Assembly (NCBI GenBank): GCA_030761205.1
Contig: JAULJL010000028.1
Span: 21,503,001 to 21,567,000 of the forward strand
Direction of reading: 5' to 3'
Source: Fremontodendron californicum
Taxonomy: Eukaryota > Streptophyta > Magnoliopsida > Malvales > Malvaceae
Length of the DNA: 64,000 bases
Numbering within the stretch: the stretch's first letter is position 1; each line of letters opens with the position of its first letter. The position numbers and the translations under genes are program-made. This document shows, one piece after another, positions 45,859-55,899 of this stretch. Below the pieces are notes generated by a model. It had not been told where the DNA came from and ran no database searches. It worked only from the letters and a program-made list of their open reading frames with translations.

Positions 45859-46316
45859 TTACGTTTCTGATAGACCATAGGAGGATCGACACCAAATAAA
45901 CTTGTCAGTGTTGATTGGCTTTGTCAGAACATCTGCTAGGTTGTCTTTGGTGTGAATCTTTTGCATATCCACACTTCCTTCTTCTACTACTTCTCGAACA
46001 AAGTGATACTGTATACCTATATGCTTTGTCCTGGAATGAAAGGCTGGATTCCTTGCAATGTGCAAGGCACTCTGACTGTCACAATACACAATAATCTTCT
46101 GCTGCTTGTGCCTGAGTTCTTCCATTAACCTTTGTATCCATATTGCTTCCTTGCATGCTTGGGTAGCTGCCATGTACTCAGCTTCTGTAGTAGACAAAGC
46201 TACAACAGTCTATAACTTAGATAACCAGCTTACCGCTCCTCCTGCAAGTGTGAACACATAGCCAGTAGTGGATTTCCTTTTATTAAGATCACCTGCAAAA
46301 TCTGAATCAACATAAC
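45859..46316 (-). pseudogene. Copia RNase H end, separated from pol by the gypsy insert
   Basis: Continues the pol frame from 46316: DSDFAGDLNKRKSTTGYVF, then an in-frame TAG at 46210-46212, then STTEAEYMAATQACKEAIW and TKHIGIQYHFVRE, hallmarks of copia RNase H. The TAG sits where related elements have a coding triplet, so even without the insert this copy would lack full RNase H. Confidence 0.9.
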
Positions 46317-47804
46317 TGATGGAGACTCAATTAAGAGTTGTAAACCCAAGTGCAGGTTATGTTCAAGTAATAAATTCTCGGGTGTCCGAGGTCGAACCAC
46401 AGGGAAGCGTACTAGTAAGTATAAGTTTATAAATATATATGAAAAAGAAAATAAACAAGATATTAGGGAATCAATAACAAAGAAAGTAAACAAGATATTA
46501 GAGAACAAAATAAACAAAATAACATAAAAACAATTAAACAAGATATAAAAAACAATAAGAAAGGATGTTGAGGTTAGAGACTCCACTCTTGGTGTTATGC
46601 TAAGATTAATCTTGTTTTATTACACAATTGAAATCCACACATAAGGGAGGTTCCAATCGGAAGGTTTAGCAATTCAGTCCAACGTCCATAGCATATGATA
46701 TTATGTTCATTTGGTGTCCTCAAAACTCATAAAAAGAGTCCAAGCATTCCTTATGCCAAGGTATATGTCTACAACAAATCAAGGTTATGAAACCAAGCAT
46801 TTACTGTGCCATTTTCATTGTCAATAATGAATCAAGATCTCTACTTTGCAAGTATGATTTTAAACCAAAAGAAAATATTATCTATACTAGTGTTTATAAA
46901 TGATGATTCATTTTAGCTCATGTTTAAGAGACTAACCTTAGCATTTACCAAGAGCTTCACCTCATCACCTCAACAATATGATTAGCAACACATACTAGAT
47001 ATGAATAAAATGAAAAGAAATGTAAGAAGCATAAGTAAATAAAAAAGAAAACTAGAGAAAGGAAAGAAGAAGAAAACTTAGAGAATTTTACTACAAAGGC
47101 TAATATCCTACCAATGTATAATGTATCCCAATACTCATCCAAGGCCCTCTATTTATACACATTTTGGAGGGCTAAATGACAAGAGACAAGCTTTACAAAT
47201 TTCAAAGGTAGGTATAATAGGTGGGTGCATTTTTCTAACAATTTTCGTCATATTGTATGACAATTCTGATCAGCCAGCTTGATGGTCGATTTTGTCAATG
47301 TTGGAGGCTCGATCTGATAAAATGGTCTTCTAGAAAAATATACCCCTATCAGTTACGGATCCATAACCGTTGGAATCAGATCATTTGCGCACGTGGATCG
47401 GAAGATATGGTCAAAATACCAAAACGGTGCAGAACAGACGTCATTGCACATCAGCCAACTTGATGGTCGAATTAGCTAGGGAAAACGACTCCGTTTCAAG
47501 AAGTGTAAAACATGAAAAAGATAGATATGCCTCTTAGCTTTGCAGGGATACAAAGTTCAGCCTTATTGCTTCAGTGAAACTCGAGATATAGCTGATATGG
47601 CAAAAGGTGTCGGAACTGGAACTGAACTGGATTTGCCCTTAATTCTAGTAATCTGAAATCACTCAAAGAAACTTGTGAAAAACACCAAATTACATAAAAA
47701 TATAAAAGATCATAAACACAATTAGACTAAACAATAATAACTCGTATTTGACACAAAACAATAATAAAACATAACTAAAAACTATATAATTATACGAGTT
47801 ATCA
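46317..47804 (-). repeat. Gypsy 3' LTR
   Basis: 1488 bp; every stretch I compared is identical to 54412-55899, with a constant offset of 8095. Small frames inside it are repeated in the other LTR and are not genes. Confidence 0.95.
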
Positions 47805-47822
47805 CACCCCCATACTTAGATT
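47805..47822 (-). other. Gypsy polypurine tract
   Basis: TCTAAGTATGGGGGTG on the minus strand, directly adjoining the 3' LTR. Confidence 0.65.
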
Positions 47823-49617
47823 GTTGCTAGTCCCTAGCAACGACTCAATAAAAAAAATAATAATAATAAAATAAGAAAATCTAATCTAATCCATTTTCGT
47901 AGGAAATCACGGTGGCACTTAGCATGTGACACAAGCCTTTAAACCCCTAGGTGTCCCTAGTGGACGAGTTTAGTCTCGTGAGGGTTTACTAGGACGATAC
48001 CCACAAACATTGAAGACATAAGAAAAACTAAAAATAATAATTATAACTAATCCTTCCAATATAAATTAGAGATAATCATTGGACAAGTCTTAAAAACTAA
48101 TCAATAGCTTAAAGAAATTCACAAAAGATCTTGCTTGAATGTAAATAGTTTGAGTTAAGCCAATAATAACATAACATATTTCAATCAAAATAGTGTATAT
48201 TCAAACTTAATCTCAACTTCTCACATGGGATACTCTCTTGATTTTCACTCTTTAAAGTAGTGGTAAAGTGTTTACACTCAATCAATCTCATGAAAACACT
48301 TCTACCATATGCTTGCTTGTCCACCTATTCTCCACTATTTAGATCATACAACTTCATAAATCAAGAGGTCTTTATTCAAGGTTGTAATGGGGCCAAAGGG
48401 TTATAATGTGGTTAAAGAACAAAAGGATAAAGATATCACAAAGGTTCCAAAGAGTTCATAGATTTTAGAGACATAATAAGATCATACAAATAAAACTTCT
48501 CAAAACTCTTATAAAGCACATAATAACATAGGCTAAATATTCATGTTGAGCCTTTGCATCATTCTAACCAACTTTGTAACATCTTTTTCTAGAAGTTCAA
48601 GAGAAGATTTTTTTTTTTTTTTTTAATATGGGAATGTATTTGACAATGATCCCTTTCTTTTTCTCTTGACTTTTTCTTTTCTTTTCTTCCCCCACACTTA
48701 TCTTTTGTTTCTAACCCAAATTTTCAAATAAAAATATCCCTTGTTTTTTTGCAATATGTCTCAAAATATAAAATTCATCTTTAGAACAAGGGTAAGGATA
48801 TAAGCATATTTAGGCTAGGTGTAAGTTGTGGTTACCAATAAAACATCATATTTAATGTAGGCTCAAATTGGCTCACTAGTGGGGATGTTCTCGTAGAACA
48901 TTAATAATGGATGGCTGTTTGGCTCTGGTTATAATCCTAATGCCTCTATCATATTCATGTTGTCACATGTATCAATATAGTCTCAAACGGTTTAAAGCAA
49001 GTTCTAGAGAATCATGTAATCATAAGAGCACTCAAGAAAGAAATTAGATTGATTTGTATAATGCATCAATCATTATAGGCTCAAAAACTCACAAAGATGA
49101 TTATACAAGTCAGATTAAGTCTAAACATGCTTCTTTCTCAATCAACATATCATATTAACATTGGCTCATAAAAAGGTTGACATCAAGCTCAATTCTCATG
49201 AAAATCTTCTCACTAATAAATCTATTTTAGACTTATGCAATTCATATCTCATCATTGTATTGAAAGTAACTAAAAAAAAAACACACTAAGTCTAAACATG
49301 CTTTTTTTTTTTTTTTGTTTTTTTTTTTTTGTTTTTTTTGTTTTTTTTTTTTTGAAGAAGAAGATTAAATCAAACTGACAAGGTATGTCTCAAGTCTCCC
49401 TTACTCAGACCTTGTTCAGAATGAATACTTCTAAATGTCTTAAAACACAACAAATTTTTTTTTTTTTTTTTTAGCAAAATATGTCCCTTACCCCCTACTA
49501 AAATATGACATTGTCCCCAATGTCAAATTTTAAAGGTAGAATTTAGGAGATATTACCTGCAGAGGTTGCTAACCACTTATTATAACTGAGACACAACAAA
49601 CAAAATGTTAGATAATG
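47823..49617. other. Non-coding 3' region of the gypsy element
   Basis: No ORF. Poly-T tracts (48607-48624, 49300-49355, 49458-49472; poly-A in element sense) and pieces such as CCCCCACACTTA and GACATTGTCCCC that are common in 3' regions of plant Ty3-gypsy elements. Confidence 0.5.
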
Positions 49618-50265
49618 TCACAAAGACAAAGTGCAATCCACTCCTTGCTCGTCCATATCTCTTTTTCTTTTTCCGAGCGTTTGCGAAACAACCGTAGCAG
49701 ATAAACACTCATAAGCTTGTAGCTTTTTGAGTAAATCTTCAATGGTTGTAGCAGAAATTATGGTTCTCCTTGCCTCTGAAAACATGAATCCATTATCCAC
49801 AGCATTATCTAAATATGAAAGTAAATTACTAAAATAACCATTAATATTAAGCAAACCAATGGGTTTCTTATTTGTGACCAAAGATGACCAAGAAGCCACG
49901 CAAGCTATTTCTTCCAATGTACCCAGACCTCCTGGTAAGGCAATGAATGCATCGGCAGAATGGTACATGATTGTTATCCGTTCAGGGATACTCCAGACTT
50001 GTATTTCCTTACCCACGGTAGGTCCACAAAAATCTGTGAATAGTTTTGGCACGATTCCTAGAACTGGACTTCCTCCGGCGTGTGCTGCTGTAGCGACTGC
50101 TCCCATTAAACCCGTACTACCGCCTCCATAAATCAACTGGATATTTTGTTGGGCAAGTATTACTCCAACTCTTATGGCTTCATCAGCGAATATGTTATTT
50201 TTCCCTGGATAAGCACCTCCAAAGACACAAATTTCTTTAATGCGCTGGGACGAAGTACTTTCCAT
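49618..50265 (-). CDS. LONELY GUY (LOG)-like cytokinin riboside 5'-monophosphate phosphoribohydrolase inside the gypsy element
   Basis: 215 aa from MESTSSQRIKEICVFGGAY; the first upstream ATG is separated by an acceptor-like TTCTCTTTCAG, so I start at 50265. Features: Rossmann-type start, IYGGGSTGLMG (about 45-55), a conserved Arg in IPERITIMYHSADAF, and the LOG signature LPGGLGTLEEI (about 110-120). LOG enzymes split cytokinin ribotides into free cytokinin and ribose phosphate in the cytosol. Differences from usual plant LOGs: FGGAY in place of the common FCGSS, a changed RKAEM segment, and a KRKR tail. Plant LOG genes normally have several introns; this one has none. It lies in sense orientation between pol remnant and 3' LTR, within 1488-bp LTRs, so it belongs to the element and is probably captured from a spliced host mRNA. 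The frame is intact; activity is unproven. Confidence 0.85.
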   Translation of the reverse strand: MESTSSQRIKEICVFGGAYPGKNNIFADEAIRVGVILAQQNIQLIYGGGSTGLMGAVATAAHAGGSPVLGIVPKLFTDFCGPTVGKEIQVWSIPERITIMYHSADAFIALPGGLGTLEEIACVASWSSLVTNKKPIGLLNINGYFSNLLSYLDNAVDNGFMFSEARRTIISATTIEDLLKKLQAYECLSATVVSQTLGKRKRDMDEQGVDCTLSL

Positions 50266-50624
50266 TTTCTTTTTCAAGTGCCTGAAAGAGAATGAGTACA
50301 TGGTGTAATATATAGAGGACTGAGTAGTGAATCAGACAAGAGTAATAATGTCGCCGAAAGTGTATTTGACCTGTCAGAAGAAAATGTTAACCTAACAAAA
50401 GATTTTTGCGTGATTTCAGGAAGAAAATCAAAAAGAGAAGAAAAATCAACCGTAAAAGACCAATGCAAAAAAAGAGAATAATTACACAAATCGAACAACA
50501 CGTAAACTAAACCGAAATAAAATTATTGCAAATCAAACCAAAAGCTGAGAAGTCATTTATTGTAGTTGTGATTGTGGCTCACATCTTCCTCTGGTTTTAC
50601 GTCCAGAAACGGCTTAAACGCCTT
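50266..50624. other. Spacer between the two extra ORFs of the gypsy element
   Basis: No protein frame is supported on either strand. On the minus strand it ends with a pyrimidine-rich acceptor (ATTCTCTTTCAG) just before the LOG-like start. Confidence 0.4.
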
Positions 50625-51161
50625 CTATGAGTCGAGGATATGCTTCCCATCCAGTTTTCTTACAAGCTGGCAAACAGGGTCTTTTAACATCAGATTCCCA
50701 AGATGTTGCCATTCCCTTTGGAATTGCGGCCATAAATCAAGAATTTCTCTTTGTACGTCTCCACTAGGATGCGTCTCAAGAGAAAGTTGGATATTACCCA
50801 AATTCTCCTTACTCAGTCCATCCTTAATGAATTAAATTTTATCATCTCGATTAGAGGACGGAATCCCAATAGAACGACATTTACCGTTACACGTCCATCG
50901 TGCACACTTGTGGCAATTTGAACTCATGCGCTTTGCTCGTCGCTTTTTTGCATAAGTGCTTCTACCTGTACCTGGTAAATGCAAAACAGGAAGATATTCA
51001 TCTTCACGTACCTTGGCTTCAATTATCCAACGTATGTCTTCAGGAATCCCTTTGTTCATAAGCATTCTTAATCTTTCTAATCGAACTTGGTAAAGCTTCA
51101 GTAAAATATTCCGAGGAAAAGGAGGAAATCGTTTCTGCAATCTTTTGAGAATATCATCCAT
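50625..51161 (-). pseudogene. Unknown Cys-containing ORF of the gypsy element, one in-frame stop
   Basis: The first part (51161-50832, 109 codons) begins MDDILKRLQKRFPPFPRN, is rich in basic residues, and ends with a Cys cluster (NCHKCARWTCNGKC). After TAA at 50832-50834 the same frame stays open for another 68 codons to TAG at 50625-50627, with protein-like composition (LETHPSGDVQREILDLWPQF). This suggests an original protein near 178 aa broken by a stop. A pyrimidine tract plus CAG lies one base before the ATG, so it may have been read from spliced element RNA. I do not recognise the family; the Cys cluster could bind zinc. Confidence 0.6.
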
Positions 51162-51307
51162 CCTGAAAAAAAAATGAAATAAAATAAAATGAAAGAGAAA
51201 TTTATATACAATATCAGTTTTGTGGGTAGCTGATGGAACCGACTTAAATAATCACGGAGTACCGTTATCCGCCATTTAACCGGGGAAAAAAAAAATTATA
51301 TTTACAT

Positions 51308-52275
51308 CTAGTTATTTTCAAAACAAGGATCAGAAAGAAAAATAACCTCTTCTTGAGTAACATGATTTTCCAAAAAGAGTTTGAGTCTTTGTCCATTTAC
51401 CTTGAATACGTTACCATTTTGAGGATTCTCAATGTCAACTGCTCCATAATGATACACATGCTTAACCACAAATGGGCCAGTCCATCTTGATCTCAACTTA
51501 CCAGGAAATATGTGAAGTCTAGAATTATAAAGTAGAACTTTTTGCCCAACATTAAATGTTTTTCTTGAAATTAACTTGTCATGAAAGGCTTTAGTTCTTT
51601 CTTTATGAATTTTAGAATTCTCATATGCATCATTTCTGAGTTCCTCAAGTTCATTTATGACTGGAAAAGTTTCATTCTCACCCAAAAAGGAATATTTTAG
51701 CTCGGATGGCAATGGTTTTAAATCCAGCTTGGGTGGTTCAATAGTTGATGGTACAGTGACATTTGTGAGTGATGGAAGTTCCTCAAACTTTTGTTTCCAA
51801 CAATGCTTAACCTGAAAAGAATTTAACAAAGAATCAATGTGTGAAATTTCTGAAGCATTATCAAACTCACATTCAATTAAATAAGCTTCTAAAGGATCAT
51901 GGAATGTGGTAGTGGTGAGATGTTCATGAACAAGTTCTTCAATGAAATCCACTTCATGTACTTCTGAATCATCACCAGGTTGCTTGCAAGTGTTGAACAC
52001 ATTTAATTCTAAAGTCATATTTCCAAAAGAAATGTTCAACATACCATTCCTGCAATTTATCAGAGCATTAGAAGTTGCAAGAAATGGACGGCCTAATATA
52101 ACAGGAATTTGAACATTTGGATTTGAAACAGGATGTGTGTCCAAAACAATAAAATCAACAGGGAAGTAAAAATTATCAATTTGAACCAAAACATCTTCAA
52201 CTATCCCTCGAGGAATTTTTACAGAACGATCAGCTAGTTGAAGTGTAACAGGTGTTTCCTTGAGTTCACCTAAAC
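51308..52275 (-). pseudogene. Gypsy protease remainder fused to integrase C-terminus; RT, RNase H and integrase core deleted
   Basis: After the frame change, the open stretch 52189-51308 holds the protease back half (VILGRPFLATSNALINC) and the linker to reverse transcriptase. At about 51655-51660 it passes directly into the integrase tail (NELEELRNDAYENSK, SRWTGPFVVKHV). The frame is kept across the deletion. All catalytic polymerase and integrase segments that normally lie between are absent. This part cannot encode a working polyprotein. Confidence 0.88.
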
Positions 52276-54090
52276 CTAACTGTTGATAAACAGAAAAGGC
52301 AAAAGATTAACACTAGCACCAAGATCAAGCAATGCACGTTCTATTCTAGTGTTTCCAATGATGCATGAGATTGTTGGACATCCAGGATCTTTGAATTTTG
52401 GTGGAGTAAGGTGCTGAATGATTGAACTCACACTTTCCGTCAGAAATGCTTTCTTTTGTACATTATGTTTCCTTTTAACTGTGCACATGTCCTTCAAAAA
52501 TTTAGCATAAGATGGAACTTGTTTGATTGCATCCAATAAAGAAATGTTAATCTTAACTTGTTTGAAAAGTTCATAAATTTCTGCATTTTGATTCAAATTC
52601 TTTATTGTTTGCAACCTTTGAGGAAAAGGAGCAGGATGCATACCTTTTTCTTTGTCCAAATTTTCAAGAAGTTCAGACTTACCATCATCCTTACCGTTAC
52701 TTTTCGGAGGGGAAGGAGGATCTTGGTCTTTTGATGGAATGTTTTTGTCAGTTGCCTTTCCACTTCGAAGAGTTGTGATAGAACTGGCATTTTCCTGTTG
52801 AGTTTCATTGGAGCAAGAAACAAGACATTGAGTAGAAGGGTTAGGCTGAGGTTGAGCAGGAAACTTACCTTTTTCTTGAGTGCGTAATGAAGCTGTCAAT
52901 GTGGACAAGGTGTTTTTGATCTCATTGATGTCCTGTGAAGTCCGGTTATTCACATTTGCTTGTGTTTGCATGAATGCTTGCAATGTCTCTTCCAAGGTTT
53001 GTACACGTGAAGGTTGATAGGAAAAAGTGTTGCCCGGCTTTTGAGATTGTTGTACCTGAACATGATTATTATTCCGCCAACTGAAGTTGGGATGATTTCT
53101 CCATTCAGGGTTATACGTTTCAGAGTAAGGAGAAGGAAAAGGCTTTTTAAATGTGTTTATGGAATTTACTTGATCATGCAACGCTTCTTTAAGAATGGGA
53201 ATGTTTGGACATTCAGAAGTGGGGTGTCCCATGATTTCACAAATACCACAACTTTCTTCATTTTTAACCGCTTTGACTTCTTTTACTTCTCTAAGTTCCA
53301 TGGCTTCAATCTTTCTAGCCAAATTAGCTACTTTAGCTTTTATCTCATCTTCTTGACTAAAATGATATTTACCTCTGTTAGAAACAAGATTAGATCTATT
53401 GGAACTTTCAGAGGAATTATCTGTGTGCCAGGCTTGAGAGTTATCTGCCAAATGGTCTAGGTAGTCAAAGGCTTCTTCAGGTTCTTTTTCTAGAAACTCA
53501 CCGTTACACATTGTTTCAACAAATTGTTTAGTTTCGGGAGTTAAACTTTCATAAAAGAAACTAATAAGACGCCATTTTTCAAAACCATGATGTGGACAAG
53601 AACTTAACAAATCTTTAAAACGCTCCCAGCACTGAAAAAATGCTTCATTTTGATTTTGATTGAAATTTTGAATCTGTCTTTTCAAAGCAGTAGTTTTATG
53701 TGCTGGGAAAAATTTCTTTAGAAACTCAGTTTGTAATTCTTGCCATGTGCCAATTGACCTTGGTTTTAAATTATGAAGCCAAATTTTTGCTTTATCTTTT
53801 AAAGAAAAAGGAAATAATTTTAGCTTGACAATTTCATTTGTACATTGTTGGTCATTAAAGGTGACACATACATCTTCGAAGTCTTTTAGAAACGAGTAAG
53901 CACTTTCCGATTCTAACCCATGGAAATTTGGAAGCAAAGCTATCATACCTGGTTTAAAACGAAAGTTGTTTGCATTGAGAGGAAAAATAAAACAAGAGGG
54001 TGATGAGCTTCGAGTTGGTTGCAAGTAGTCACGCATGGTGCGTACTTGTCTGTTCTCATCTTCAGCATGAACACTTTCATTGTCAGCCAT
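52276..54090 (-). CDS. gag: Gypsy gag with start of protease
   Basis: I take the start at MADNESVHAEDENRQ (54090); the open frame extends 31 codons further up. The Retrotrans_gag core has EFLKKFFPAHKT and FFQCWERFKDLLSSCPHHG. A zinc knuckle CGICEIMGHPTSEC follows (C-x2-C-x4-H-x4-C). The end reaches the protease active site LLDLGASVNLLPF, then a one-base loss in a T-run near 52290 shifts the frame to a stop. Gag itself is intact, so the product could still form particles. An acceptor-like TTTTTCAG lies just before this start. Confidence 0.9.
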   Translation of the reverse strand: MADNESVHAEDENRQVRTMRDYLQPTRSSSPSCFIFPLNANNFRFKPGMIALLPNFHGLESESAYSFLKDFEDVCVTFNDQQCTNEIVKLKLFPFSLKDKAKIWLHNLKPRSIGTWQELQTEFLKKFFPAHKTTALKRQIQNFNQNQNEAFFQCWERFKDLLSSCPHHGFEKWRLISFFYESLTPETKQFVETMCNGEFLEKEPEEAFDYLDHLADNSQAWHTDNSSESSNRSNLVSNRGKYHFSQEDEIKAKVANLARKIEAMELREVKEVKAVKNEESCGICEIMGHPTSECPNIPILKEALHDQVNSINTFKKPFPSPYSETYNPEWRNHPNFSWRNNNHVQVQQSQKPGNTFSYQPSRVQTLEETLQAFMQTQANVNNRTSQDINEIKNTLSTLTASLRTQEKGKFPAQPQPNPSTQCLVSCSNETQQENASSITTLRSGKATDKNIPSKDQDPPSPPKSNGKDDGKSELLENLDKEKGMHPAPFPQRLQTIKNLNQNAEIYELFKQVKINISLLDAIKQVPSYAKFLKDMCTVKRKHNVQKKAFLTESVSSIIQHLTPPKFKDPGCPTISCIIGNTRIERALLDLGASVNLLPFLFINS

Positions 54091-54387
54091 GGTAGGAGTT
54101 GTATTAGAAAGATTACCTGAAAAAGTTTCACAATAAAATCTAACTAAACGACGAGATCTAAAATCACGTCGCCAAACAAGCATAAAACAAAGTTAATATA
54201 CAGATTAGGCGGTATAACCAGCCAATAAAAATAAAACAAAGTTAATATACAAATTAGGCGGTATAACCAGCCAATAAAAATAAAACAAAGTTAATATACA
54301 ATATAAATATAAATATATAGAAAATTAGGCGGTATAACCAGCCAATAAAAATAAATATACTTATAAACTTATATACTTAGTATTGCT
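54091..54387. repeat. Gypsy leader with short direct repeats
   Basis: Three copies of TTAGGCGGTATAACCAGCCA with AAAATAAAACAAAGTTAATATAC between them (about 54205-54350) form a 47-bp type tandem array in the untranslated leader between primer site and gag. Confidence 0.7.
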
Positions 54388-54408
54388 TCCCCGGCAACGG
54401 CGCCAAAA
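54388..54408 (-). other. Gypsy primer binding site
   Basis: TTTTGGCGCCGTTGCCGGGG on the minus strand within a few bases of the 5' LTR. This tRNA-complementary motif is typical of plant Athila/Tat-type Ty3-gypsy elements. Confidence 0.75.
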
Positions 54409-54411
54409 ACT

Positions 54412-55899
54412 TGATGGAGACTCAATTAAGAGTTGTAAACCCAAGTGCAGGTTATGTTCAAGTAATAAATTCTCGGGTGTCCGAGGTCGAACCACAGGGA
54501 AGCGTACTAGTAAGTATAAGTTTATAAATATATATGAAAAAGAAAATAAACAAGATATTAGGGAATCAATAACAAAGAAAGTAAACAAGATATTAGAGAA
54601 CAAAATAAACAAAATAACATAAAAACAATTAAACAAGATATAAAAAACAATAAGAAAGGATGTTGAGGTTAGAGACTCCACTCTTGGTGTTATGCTAAGA
54701 TTAATCTTGTTTTATTACACAATTGAAATCCACACATAAGGGAGGTTCCAATCGGAAGGTTTAGCAATTCAGTCCAACGTCCATAGCATATGATATTATG
54801 TTCATTTGGTGTCCTCAAAACTCATAAAAAGAGTCCAAGCATTCCTTATGCCAAGGTATATGTCTACAACAAATCAAGGTTATGAAACCAAGCATTTACT
54901 GTGCCATTTTCATTGTCAATAATGAATCAAGATCTCTACTTTGCAAGTATGATTTTAAACCAAAAGAAAATATTATCTATACTAGTGTTTATAAATGATG
55001 ATTCATTTTAGCTCATGTTTAAGAGACTAACCTTAGCATTTACCAAGAGCTTCACCTCATCACCTCAACAATATGATTAGCAACACATACTAGATATGAA
55101 TAAAATGAAAAGAAATGTAAGAAGCATAAGTAAATAAAAAAGAAAACTAGAGAAAGGAAAGAAGAAGAAAACTTAGAGAATTTTACTACAAAGGCTAATA
55201 TCCTACCAATGTATAATGTATCCCAATACTCATCCAAGGCCCTCTATTTATACACATTTTGGAGGGCTAAATGACAAGAGACAAGCTTTACAAATTTCAA
55301 AGGTAGGTATAATAGGTGGGTGCATTTTTCTAACAATTTTCGTCATATTGTATGACAATTCTGATCAGCCAGCTTGATGGTCGATTTTGTCAATGTTGGA
55401 GGCTCGATCTGATAAAATGGTCTTCTAGAAAAATATACCCCTATCAGTTACGGATCCATAACCGTTGGAATCAGATCATTTGCGCACGTGGATCGGAAGA
55501 TATGGTCAAAATACCAAAACGGTGCAGAACAGACGTCATTGCACATCAGCCAACTTGATGGTCGAATTAGCTAGGGAAAACGACTCCGTTTCAAGAAGTG
55601 TAAAACATGAAAAAGATAGATATGCCTCTTAGCTTTGCAGGGATACAAAGTTCAGCCTTATTGCTTCAGTGAAACTCGAGATATAGCTGATATGGCAAAA
55701 GGTGTCGGAACTGGAACTGAACTGGATTTGCCCTTAATTCTAGTAATCTGAAATCACTCAAAGAAACTTGTGAAAAACACCAAATTACATAAAAATATAA
55801 AAGATCATAAACACAATTAGACTAAACAATAATAACTCGTATTTGACACAAAACAATAATAAAACATAACTAAAAACTATATAATTATACGAGTTATCA
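54412..55899 (-). repeat. Gypsy 5' LTR
   Basis: 1488 bp, TG..CA ends in element orientation, paired with 46317-47804. Contains the element promoter. Confidence 0.95.
55245..55252 (-). promoter_or_regulatory. TATA box of the gypsy 5' LTR
   Basis: GTGTATAAATAGAGGGCC on the minus strand is a strong plant TATA context. The same site is at 47150-47157 in the 3' LTR. Confidence 0.6.

Larger units (their letters stand above)
46317..55899 (-). mobile_element. Non-autonomous Ty3-gypsy element (Athila/Tat-like) carrying a LOG-like gene
   Basis: 9583 bp, bounded by 1488-bp LTRs (TGATGGAGAC..GAGTTATCA), with an ATAAC target duplication at 46312-46316 and 55900-55904. Transcribed leftwards. Order in sense direction: 5' LTR, primer site, gag, protease piece joined to integrase C-terminus, an unknown Cys-containing ORF, a LOG-like ORF, a 1.8-kb non-coding 3' region, polypurine tract, 3' LTR. 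Reverse transcriptase, RNase H and the integrase core are missing, so it must have moved with enzymes from another element. Primer site type, gag sequence and layout suggest Athila/Tat; the exact lineage is not proven. Confidence 0.92.

Noticed and set aside
46230..46586. 118-codon minus-strand frame crossing the gypsy LTR edge
   Set aside because: It is LTR sequence read in a chance frame and continues into copia RNase H sequence out of frame.
46957..47142. 61-codon frame, also present at 55052-55237, and 68-codon frames at 47257 and 55352
   Set aside because: They are identical because they lie in the two gypsy LTRs; no protein features.
49618..50265. LOG-like ORF as an ordinary host gene that the element jumped next to
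   Set aside because: It lies inside the LTR pair, in sense orientation, between pol remnant and polypurine tract; the LTRs and target duplication enclose it, so it belongs to the element unless it was inserted there later as a separate event, for which no flanking duplication is seen.
53014..53460. 148-codon plus-strand frame
   Set aside because: Antisense shadow of the gypsy gag gene.
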